A DNA stretch of 8,257 nt from an uncultured Clostridia bacterium (GCA_947625955.1 CANQQH010000043.1:1-8257), one strand, 5' to 3'. Shown: positions 1 to 5,402, numbered from the stretch's first letter. The notes: generated by a model from the sequence alone, not told the origin. Program-made: numbers and translations.

Positions 1-132
1 GGAGAAGAATGGCCAATCGTTGACGGCAAGATGCGAAACATCTTGTCGGCCTATAAGACCATTCTTCGACGAGGGAGCGACGCACAAGTGCGCCGCAACC
101 AAAAACTTGCCAAAATCATTTGGAAAAATTAA
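1..132 (+). CDS. Possible C-terminal end of an unrecognised upstream gene (partial)
   Basis: Frame 1 stays open for 43 codons from the window edge to a TAA at 130-132. The peptide starts GEEWPIVDGK and ends KLAKIIWKN, and it is rich in Arg and Lys. Codon use (CGA, GGG, CGC, GCC) resembles the ABC transporter gene further down. I do not recognise the family. The end does not resemble ribosomal protein S7, whose gene usually precedes fusA in Bacillota. The same bases contain long inverted repeats (4-12 with 59-67, and 24-33 with 39-48), so the segment could instead be the 3' part of a structured RNA. The -35 box of the fusA promoter lies inside its last codons, and no terminator separates it from fusA, so some read-through into fusA is possible. 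Confidence 0.35.
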   Translation, partial: GEEWPIVDGKMRNILSAYKTILRRGSDAQVRRNQKLAKIIWKN

Positions 133-148
133 AAGAATATTATATAAT
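120..148 (+). promoter_or_regulatory. Promoter of the fusA-tuf operon
   Basis: TTGGAA at 120-125 and a perfect TATAAT at 143-148 are separated by 17 bp, the optimal spacing for a vegetative sigma-A/sigma-70 promoter. Transcription would begin near position 155, about 30 bases before the fusA ATG. The -35 box overlaps the end of the upstream open frame. Confidence 0.75.
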
Positions 149-153
149 ACCTA

Positions 154-168
154 TGTAGCGAAGCTACA
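154..168 (+). promoter_or_regulatory. 5' leader mini-hairpin of the fusA-tuf mRNA
   Basis: TGTAGC, the loop GAA, then GCTACA form a perfect 6-bp inverted repeat around the core GCGAAGC, a sequence known to form exceptionally stable mini-hairpins. It begins at the predicted transcription start and ends two bases before the Shine-Dalgarno site. No T-tract follows, so it is not an intrinsic terminator. A 5'-terminal stem that protects the mRNA or tunes ribosome access is an inference. Confidence 0.5.
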
Positions 169-184
169 AAGGCGGAGAAAAACT

Positions 185-2257
185 ATGCCAAGAGATTATG
201 AACTTAGCAAAATGAGAAACATTGGTATAATGGCGCACATTGACGCTGGTAAAACAACAACAACCGAGCGTATTTTGTACTATACCGGAAAAAACCACAA
301 GATCGGTGAAGTTCATGATGGTCAAGCAACCATGGACTGGATGGCTCAGGAGCAAGAACGTGGTATCACTATCACTTCTGCTGCAACCACCACAAAGTGG
401 AAAAACCATAAAATCAACATCATCGATACCCCAGGTCACGTTGACTTCACAATCGAAGTTGAAAGATCTTTGAAGGTTCTAGATGGCGCGATTGAAGTGT
501 TCACCGCAAAAGAAGGTGTTCAAGCTCAATCAAGAAAGGTATGGAACCAAGCCAACAAATACCATGTTCCAAGAATTGCTTTCGTTAACAAGATGGACAA
601 CATGGGTGCAGACTTTTATAATGTTGTTTCATCAATTCGTGAAAAGCTTAAAGCGAACGCTGTTCCAATCCAACTTCCAATTGGAAGAGCTGAAACATTC
701 GAAGGTCTTGTTGACCTTGTTGAAATGAAAGCCGTTTATTATCTTGATGATAAAGGCGAAAAGATGGAAGAACGCGAGATTCCTGCCGATATGAAGGAAC
801 TTGCAGAAAAATATCATAATCAAATGATAGAGTCGATTGCTGAAACTGACGACGCGCTTTTGGAAAAATTCTTTGGTGGTGAAACCTTCACAATCGAAGA
901 AATCAAGAGAGGGCTCAGAAAAGCAACAATCGCTCTTGAAATAACACCTATTCTTTGCGGTTCATCGCTCAGAAACAAAGGTGTTCAAAAGCTTCTTGAT
1001 GCCGTTATCGACTATCTTCCAAGCCCAATCGACATCCCTGATGTCAAGGGTAAGGACATGGATGGCAAGGAAGCTCACAGAAGAACTGCTGATGACGAAC
1101 CACTTGCTGGTCTTGCATTCAAAATTGCAAAGGACCCATTTGGAACATTGACATTCTTCCGTATTTATAGTGGAAAGATAACCTCTGGTTCCTATGTTTA
1201 TAACTCAAACAAGAACGAGAGGGAAAGAGTTGGTCGTCTTGTTCGTATGCACGCTAACGCAAGAACAGAAGAGCAAGAAGCCTATGCCGGCGATATCATT
1301 GCGATTGTTGGTCTCAAAGACACCGTGACGGGCGACACCCTTTGCGACGAAAAGAGCCCAATCATCCTTGAATCAATGGATTTCCCAGAGCCAGTTATCT
1401 CGGTTGCCGTTGAACCAAAAACAAAGGCTGACCAAGAAAAAATGGCAAACGCGCTTGCAAAACTTGCCGAAGAAGACCCAAGCTTCCGTCGTGAAACGAA
1501 CACAGAAACTGGTCAAACAATCATTTCAGGTATGGGCGAACTTCACCTTGACATCATTGTTGACAGAATGAAACGCGAATACAAGGTTGAGTGCAACGTT
1601 GGTGCGCCACAAGTTGCCTACCGCGAGACACTCAAAAAGAAAGTCACATCCGAAGGAAAGTACATCAAACAATCGGGTGGTAAAGGTCAATACGGTCATT
1701 GTATCGTTGAGTTCGAGCCACTTGAACCTGGAAAAGGTTATGAATTTGTTGATAAAACAGTTGGTGGATCTGTTCCAAAAGAATATATTCCAGCTGTTGA
1801 CAAAGGTATTCAAGAGGCAGCCAAGAGTGGTGTTTTGGCTGGCTATGAAACAGTAGATTTCCGTGCAACTTTGGTTGATGGTAGCTACCACGAGGTCGAC
1901 TCCTCTGAAATGGCGTTCAAGATTGCTGGTTCGCTTGCATTCAAAGACGCAATGAAGAAGGGTGATGCAGTGCTTTTGGAACCTATCATGAACGTTGAAA
2001 TCACTGTTCCAGACCAATATCTTGGCGACGTTATGGGCGATATCTCAAAGCGTCGTGGAAACCTATCGGGCACAACTTCCAGTGCGGGAAGTCAAATCAT
2101 AAATGCGCAAGTTCCTTTGGCTGAAATGTTTGGTTATATATCAGACCTTAGAAGCAAAACTCAGGGACTTGGCGACTTCAATATGGAACCATCGCACTAT
2201 GCAGAAGTGCCAAGAAACGTTACCGAAAAAATCGTCGGTGAACGTGCAAAGAATTAG
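185..2257 (+). CDS. fusA: Elongation factor G
   Basis: This is the translational GTPase that binds the pre-translocation ribosome and moves mRNA and tRNAs by one codon; with RRF it also splits post-termination ribosomes. It is 690 residues long, the usual size. G-domain motifs are all present: AHIDAGKT (17-24), RGITI (59-63), DTPGH with the catalytic His (81-85), NKMD (135-138), and CGSS as the G5 element. Domain IV carries GGKGQYGH and the decoding-centre loops PKEYIPAV and DGSYHEVDSSE. Domain V retains PLAEMFGY. The start was chosen at ATG 185 because GGCGGAG (171-177) precedes it and the protein then begins like other EF-Gs; the same frame is open upstream to an ATG at 20, but that part shows no EF-G homology and crosses the promoter. 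It ends in tandem TAG TAG, 38 bp before tuf. Slightly unusual stretches are GVQAQS after the G3 region and LGDFNMEPSHY near the end. Confidence 0.97.
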   Translation: MPRDYELSKMRNIGIMAHIDAGKTTTTERILYYTGKNHKIGEVHDGQATMDWMAQEQERGITITSAATTTKWKNHKINIIDTPGHVDFTIEVERSLKVLDGAIEVFTAKEGVQAQSRKVWNQANKYHVPRIAFVNKMDNMGADFYNVVSSIREKLKANAVPIQLPIGRAETFEGLVDLVEMKAVYYLDDKGEKMEEREIPADMKELAEKYHNQMIESIAETDDALLEKFFGGETFTIEEIKRGLRKATIALEITPILCGSSLRNKGVQKLLDAVIDYLPSPIDIPDVKGKDMDGKEAHRRTADDEPLAGLAFKIAKDPFGTLTFFRIYSGKITSGSYVYNSNKNERERVGRLVRMHANARTEEQEAYAGDIIAIVGLKDTVTGDTLCDEKSPIILESMDFPEPVISVAVEPKTKADQEKMANALAKLAEEDPSFRRETNTETGQTIISGMGELHLDIIVDRMKREYKVECNVGAPQVAYRETLKKKVTSEGKYIKQSGGKGQYGHCIVEFEPLEPGKGYEFVDKTVGGSVPKEYIPAVDKGIQEAAKSGVLAGYETVDFRATLVDGSYHEVDSSEMAFKIAGSLAFKDAMKKGDAVLLEPIMNVEITVPDQYLGDVMGDISKRRGNLSGTTSSAGSQIINAQVPLAEMFGYISDLRSKTQGLGDFNMEPSHYAEVPRNVTEKIVGERAKN

Positions 2258-2295
2258 TAGCCAATAAAAAAAATATAAATTAAAGGAGTAAAAAA

Positions 2296-3504
2296 ATGGC
2301 AAAAGCAAAATATGAAGCAAAAAAGCCACACGTTAACATTGGTACAATCGGCCACGTTGACCATGGCAAAACAACTCTTACTGCTGCTATCACAATGGTT
2401 CAAGCTCACAAATTCGGAACCGAAATCAAGAACTATGACCAAATTGACTCTGCACCAGAAGAGAAAGCAAGAGGTATTACTATTAATACCGCACACGTAG
2501 AGTACGAAACAGACAATCGTCACTACGCACACGTAGACTGCCCAGGACACGCAGACTATGTTAAAAACATGATTACAGGTGCTGCACAAATGGATGGCGC
2601 TATCCTTGTTGTTGCTGCAACTGATGGTCCAATGCCTCAAACACGTGAACACATCCTTCTTGCTCGTCAAGTTGGTGTTCCAAAAATCGTTGTTTTCATG
2701 AACAAGATGGATCAACTTGGCGGCGATGAGGAACTCGCTGACCTCGTTGAAATGGAAATCAGAGAGCTCCTTAGCCAATACGAATTTGATGGCGACAATG
2801 TTCCTATCATTCGTGGTTCAGCTCTTCAAGCAATCGAAGCTGCTCAAAAGGGTCAATGGGATAGCCCAGCTATCAAGGCTATCGACGAGCTCATGGCTGC
2901 TGTTGACTCCTACATTCCACTTCCTCCACGCGACACTGATAAGCCATTCCTTATGCCTATCGAAGACGTTTTCACAATCACTGGTCGTGGAACCGTTGTT
3001 ACAGGTCGTGTTGAGAGAGGTACTCTCAAACTCAATGATACCGTTGAAATCTGTGGTCTTGCTGAAAAGCCAACATCAACAGTTGTAACTGGTATCGAAA
3101 TGTTCAAGAAGACCGTTGATGAAGCTATCGCTGGTTATAATATTGGTGTGCTTCTTCGTGGTATTCAAAGAACAGACGTTGAGCGTGGTCAAGTTCTCTG
3201 CAAGCCAGGAACAATTCATCCACACACTGAGTTCACTGCCGAAGTTTATGTTTTGACAAAGGACGAAGGTGGACGTCACACACCATTCTTCAACAACTAT
3301 CGCCCTCAATTCTATTTCAGAACTGTTGACGTTACTGGTTCAATCACTCTTCCAGAAGGCGTTGAAATGGTAATGCCTGGCGATAACACAAGAATGACAG
3401 TTCAACTCATCTCTCCAGTTGCTATCGAAGAAGGTCTTCGTTTCGCTATCCGTGAAGGTGGCAGAACTGTTGGATCTGGGGTTGTTTCTAAGGTTATCAA
3501 ATAG
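2296..3504 (+). CDS. tuf: Elongation factor Tu
   Basis: EF-Tu carries aminoacyl-tRNA to the ribosomal A site as a GTP ternary complex. The protein has 402 residues, a little longer than the usual 394-400. Visible motifs are GHVDHGKT (19-26), RGITI with the switch-I Thr (59-63), DCPGH with the catalytic His85 (81-85), NKMD (136-139) and GSAL (174-177). Domains II and III follow, with GRGTVVTGRVERG, GGRHTPFFNNYRPQFYFRT and LRFAIREGGRTVGSG. AAGGAG at 2283-2288 lies 7 bases before the ATG, a strong ribosome binding site fitting a highly expressed gene. No promoter or terminator is evident in the 38-bp A-rich gap after fusA, so the two are probably co-transcribed. The stop codon is followed after one base by a palindromic repeat that likely supplies the terminator. 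Nothing is truncated. Confidence 0.98.
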   Translation: MAKAKYEAKKPHVNIGTIGHVDHGKTTLTAAITMVQAHKFGTEIKNYDQIDSAPEEKARGITINTAHVEYETDNRHYAHVDCPGHADYVKNMITGAAQMDGAILVVAATDGPMPQTREHILLARQVGVPKIVVFMNKMDQLGGDEELADLVEMEIRELLSQYEFDGDNVPIIRGSALQAIEAAQKGQWDSPAIKAIDELMAAVDSYIPLPPRDTDKPFLMPIEDVFTITGRGTVVTGRVERGTLKLNDTVEICGLAEKPTSTVVTGIEMFKKTVDEAIAGYNIGVLLRGIQRTDVERGQVLCKPGTIHPHTEFTAEVYVLTKDEGGRHTPFFNNYRPQFYFRTVDVTGSITLPEGVEMVMPGDNTRMTVQLISPVAIEEGLRFAIREGGRTVGSGVVSKVIK

Positions 3505-3505
3505 T

Positions 3506-3632
3506 TTTAGGCGGCAAATTTTACGTCTCTAAGATTGAATAATGCGAAAAATGCAAGTGTCACTTAGGCAACTAAGCTCAGCTTGCATTTTTCTTTTATT
3601 CTTCCTTATAGGCGCAAACTTTGCCGCCTAAA
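3506..3632 (+). repeat. Repeat unit 1, complete with terminal inverted repeats
   Basis: TTTAGGCGGCAAA (3506-3518) and TTTGCCGCCTAAA (3620-3632) are perfect 13-bp inverted ends. Nested inside are the 12-bp inverted arms at 3546-3557 and 3582-3593, and a 5-bp stem CTTAG/CTAAG (3563-3567, 3572-3576) closing on GCAA, a GNRA-type tetraloop. The unit starts one base after the end of the tuf stop codon. It is the only unit that keeps its left inverted end. I see no clear target-site duplication. Confidence 0.85.
3546..3600 (+). terminator. Probable intrinsic terminator of fusA-tuf, formed by repeat unit 1
   Basis: GAAAAATGCAAG (3546-3557) pairs perfectly with CTTGCATTTTTC (3582-3593), and the T-rich CTTTTATTCTT follows. 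The 24 bases between contain a second small hairpin, so this is a long, compound stem rather than a textbook short terminator. It is the first strong terminator-like structure after tuf. The A-rich left arm is also the pattern expected of a bidirectional terminator in a convergent intergenic space. Confidence 0.6.
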
Positions 3633-3656
3633 CAATATTGATTTTTGAAATGCTTT

Positions 3657-3778
3657 CACGCAAATTTTGCACCTCTAACATTGAACAATGCGAAAAACAT
3701 GAGTGTCACTTAGGTTACTAAGCTCAGCTTGCATTTTTCTTTTATTCTTCCTTATAGGCGCAAACTTTGCCGCCTAAA
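3657..3778 (+). repeat. Repeat unit 2
   Basis: The left part is identical to unit 3 over 47 bp and the right part is identical to unit 1 over 61 bp, so it reads as a chimera. Its left end is GCAAATTTTGC followed by ACCTCTAA instead of the GGCGG inverted end seen in unit 1. The poly-A and poly-T arms pair only partly (GAAAAA with TTTTTC, GAG with CTC). A 24-bp unrelated spacer (3633-3656) separates it from unit 1. Confidence 0.85.
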
Positions 3779-3798
3779 AAAGAGGAAACAAAATATTG

Positions 3799-3923
3799 CA
3801 CGCAAATTTTGCACCTCTAACATTGAACAATGCGAAAAACATGAGGTGTCACTTAGGTTACTAAGTTTGAGCTTTTCGTTTTTCTTTTGTTCTTCGTTAT
3901 AGGCGCAAACTTTGCCGCCTAAA
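3799..3923 (+). repeat. Repeat unit 3
   Basis: It has the same left part as unit 2 plus one extra G before TGTCAC, a variable stretch TTTGAGCTTTTCG after the core, and the shared right end. GAAAAAC pairs with GTTTTTC across the core. The spacer to unit 4 (AAAGAGGAAAC, then AAAATATTG) is the same as that between units 2 and 3. Confidence 0.85.
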
Positions 3924-3943
3924 AAAGAGGAAACAAAATATTG

Positions 3944-4067
3944 CACGCAGATTTTGCACCTCTAACATTGAATAATTCAAAAAACATGAGGTGTCACTTA
4001 GGTTACTAAGCTCTAGCCCCGCGTTTTTTTCTTATTCTTCGTTATAGGCGCAAACTTTGCCGCCTAA
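3944..4067 (+). repeat. Repeat unit 4
   Basis: This is the most diverged unit on the left (GCAGATTTTGC, and TTGAATAATTC instead of TTGAACAATGC), with a C/G-rich variable stretch CTCTAGCCCCGCG after the core. AAAAAAC and GTTTTTT can still pair across it. The right end matches the other units as far as GCCTAA and then diverges, marking the end of the array. Confidence 0.85.
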
Positions 4068-4270
4068 GCAAATGCAAGAGAAAGTTTTTTTGCACGAGAG
4101 AAAAGTTGATAAAGTTGTTGATAGGTGAGAGCAGAATAAAGCGCATGAGGTGGCAAAAATGGGACTGGTTGGCGCACCTTGGTAAATAGACGGTAAAATT
4201 GAAAAACAGGCGAAAAAGTGCAAAATTAAGGCGTTATTCATGAAATTCTGCGCAAAAATGAGAAAAATGA
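4068..4270. other. Intergenic stretch without a convincing gene
   Basis: About 200 bp between the repeat array and the convergent unknown gene. Short open frames exist on both strands, but none has a ribosome binding site with a plausible protein. On the minus strand 4158-4181 spells QGAPTSPI, which resembles a reverse-transcriptase motif, but nothing else of such a protein is present. There are small direct repeats (GTTGATA; AAAAATGAG at 4254-4262 and AAAAATGAGC at 4263-4272). Confidence 0.6.
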
Positions 4271-4272
4271 GC

Positions 4273-4302
4273 AAAAAAATAAAACCGTTTCGGTTTTATT
4301 TT
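4273..4302 (-). terminator. Intrinsic terminator of the unknown minus-strand gene
   Basis: On the minus strand AAAATAAAACCG, the loop AAA, and CGGTTTTATTTT form a perfect 12-bp stem (4276-4302), and the T-run continues to 4273. The gene's TAA stop codon lies within the stem. The stem has only three G-C pairs, next to the loop, but the hairpin-plus-T-tract layout is clear. Read on the plus strand the stem also ends in TTTTATTTT, so it may work in both directions. Confidence 0.75.
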
Positions 4303-5252
4303 GAATTTTCTTCTTCGCTTGAAGAGTCAAGTTCGCCTGCCTCTTTGAGCATATAATGCACGGTGGCAGGGGAGAGTTTGCTATCTTCAATGCAGAAGAT
4401 GCCATCCTCATTATAATAGTAGTGTTTATATGGCGATATAATCTCTTTTTCTTTGCATCTATCGAGTTTGAGTTTTGCAGCCAAAATGTGGTTGTAGTCG
4501 GATGAGAGGCGTGCTGCATTCATATGATTTAGTTTTGCAACGTTTTTATCGATAACGTGATAGTCGAAATCAAATTTACTCAGTGGCATTGTGATGAGCT
4601 TTGTGTAGTTATTTGACATCATATTGATTATTGAGAGTTCGTGACTAAGTTTTGACGAAGCGTTCACCAAACTTGTGTAGCCATACATAACTGAACGCTT
4701 TGCTCGCGCTATCACTGAGACGCAATAATCCTTTCGATAGGCTTCTCCATACTTGCCATAGCAATAGGCTGCGATTTTTGAAAGTATCTTTTTGTCGGTG
4801 GTGAGTTTAGAGTGTTTGGTTGATTGCGACACCATGAATGGAGAAATGCGGAGCTGATGAAGTGCAGTTCCGTTCTCAACCAAACTCAAGATGATTGGCC
4901 AGGATTTTGCCGTCATGTTTTGCTCATCATAGTTTTCAATAACAACTTTTGCTTCTGGTGAAAGGATGTCGGCTTGCTCGGCAGAGAATGTCAAATAGTC
5001 AATCAACTGTTCTTTTGAAAATTGATATTGAATGCTGTGCGAATTTTGTTTGAGGTCGTCAAGGTCATCTTCAATCAGCTCGCGTTCATGATTGAATTTC
5101 TGGTCAATATGCAAGATGTCGTTTTTGTCTTTATAGCATATGCTCGATGCCAGCGAAAATTGAGGCTTGTTTGTTTTTTGATAAACTCGCGTCATTTTTC
5201 TCATGACCGACATTAGGTGTTTGTTGTTAAGGTATGATTCATTTGTTTCCAT
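4296..5252 (-). CDS. Hypothetical protein, 318 residues, family not recognised
   Basis: I do not recognise this protein. The start at 5252 (METNESYLNN) is chosen because the promoter just upstream would place transcription start on this ATG; the frame is open further, to ATGs at 5267 and 5336, but the first overlaps the -10 boxes and the second lies upstream of the promoter. There is no Shine-Dalgarno site. The protein has no signal peptide or membrane segment, so it is probably cytosolic. It shows an acidic patch RELIEDDLDDLK (57-68), one Trp (118), five Cys (39, 164, 177, 266, 287), a Lys/Tyr-rich middle (AYCYGKYGEAYRKDYC, 162-177) and an acidic Ser/Glu tail (308-318). The segment LSPATVHYMLKEAG (293-306) looks like a helix-turn-helix recognition helix, but there is no convincing full domain. 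It is transcribed alone, convergent to tuf and divergent from the transporter, and ends in its own terminator. Confidence 0.8.
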   Translation of the reverse strand: METNESYLNNKHLMSVMRKMTRVYQKTNKPQFSLASSICYKDKNDILHIDQKFNHERELIEDDLDDLKQNSHSIQYQFSKEQLIDYLTFSAEQADILSPEAKVVIENYDEQNMTAKSWPIILSLVENGTALHQLRISPFMVSQSTKHSKLTTDKKILSKIAAYCYGKYGEAYRKDYCVSVIARAKRSVMYGYTSLVNASSKLSHELSIINMMSNNYTKLITMPLSKFDFDYHVIDKNVAKLNHMNAARLSSDYNHILAAKLKLDRCKEKEIISPYKHYYYNEDGIFCIEDSKLSPATVHYMLKEAGELDSSSEEENSK

Positions 5253-5258
5253 ACTTAT

Positions 5259-5287
5259 ATTATACATTATATAGCGGCGCAAAACAA
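5259..5287 (-). promoter_or_regulatory. Promoter of the unknown gene, predicted leaderless
   Basis: On the minus strand TTGTTT (5287-5282) and a perfect TATAAT (5264-5259) are 17 bp apart. Seven bases below the -10 box is the A of the ATG at 5252, so the mRNA should start at or within a base or two of the start codon. A second TATAAT lies just upstream (5271-5266) but has no matching -35 at 16-18 bp. Confidence 0.6.
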
Positions 5288-5342
5288 GGTGTTTGCAAGA
5301 TTTTCCCAAATGTTTTTTTGAAAAATGGAAACGCAAAAATCA

Positions 5343-5402
5343 AAATTTCAAAATGAAATTTCATTTGTATAAAATTGGTTAAAAATAATGCTATTTTGCA
5401 TT
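5343..5402. other. AT-rich divergent intergenic segment with two small dyads
   Basis: AAATTTCA, the spacer AAA, and TGAAATTT (5343-5361) form a perfect 8-bp inverted repeat, and AATGC/GCATT (5387-5391, 5398-5402) a 5-bp one. Both lie between the divergent promoters. They could be operator sites, but such AT-rich DNA often contains chance dyads. Confidence 0.3.

Larger units (their letters stand above)
3506..4067. repeat. Array of four palindromic repeats, period about 145 bp
   Basis: Four related units lie in direct orientation between the convergent tuf and unknown genes. The shared right end, starting GGCGCAAACTTTGCCGCC, begins at 3611, 3757, 3902 and 4047, spacings of 146, 145 and 145. 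A central core TGTCACTTAGG, two variable bases, then ACTAAG is conserved in all four. Long exact identities include 61 bp between units 1 and 2 (3572-3632 and 3718-3778), 47 bp between units 2 and 3 (3657-3703 and 3799-3845), and 48 bp across the unit 2/3 and 3/4 junctions (3757-3804 and 3902-3949). No gene is convincing here. The array resembles BIME-like or MITE-like intergenic repeats; I do not recognise a named family. Confidence 0.9.

Noticed and set aside
20..184. 55-residue N-terminal extension of the EF-G frame from an ATG at 20
   Set aside because: It crosses the promoter and the 5' hairpin, has no EF-G homology, and ATG 185 has a good Shine-Dalgarno site and the conserved EF-G N-terminus.
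1526..2017. 163-codon minus-strand frame inside fusA, and the 174-codon one inside tuf (2254-2778)
   Set aside because: Both are antisense shadows of strongly conserved genes with no ribosome binding site and low-complexity Phe/Cys/Val-rich products.
3752..3946. Minus-strand frame across the repeats encoding a recurrent GGKVCAYNEE-like peptide
   Set aside because: The peptide comes from the shared repeat end. In units 2 and 4 the frame stops right after it, no ribosome binding site is present, and frames are not preserved between units.
3506..4067. CRISPR array
   Set aside because: Units are about 125 bp with 20-25 bp partly identical spacers, the reverse of CRISPR proportions, and no cas gene is present.
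3506..4067. Integron attC array
   Set aside because: Paired hairpin-like sites suggested it, but there are no GTTRRRY/RYYYAAC core sites, no cassette genes between units and no integrase.
4074..4190. Plus-strand frame ending RMRWQKWDWLAHLGK before a TAG
   Set aside because: There is no ribosome binding site or clear start, it begins in a repeat unit, and I see no recognisable homology.
4032..4274. 80-codon minus-strand frame between the array and the unknown gene
   Set aside because: It starts inside the T-tract side of the unknown gene's terminator, runs into a repeat unit, has the Phe/Leu/Ser composition of translated AT-rich DNA, and has no start signal. Its RT-like octapeptide is reported separately at low interest.
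5253..5336. Longer N-terminus of the unknown protein (starts at 5336 or 5267)
   Set aside because: The promoter lies inside this stretch, so these codons would not be transcribed from it, and neither ATG has a Shine-Dalgarno site.
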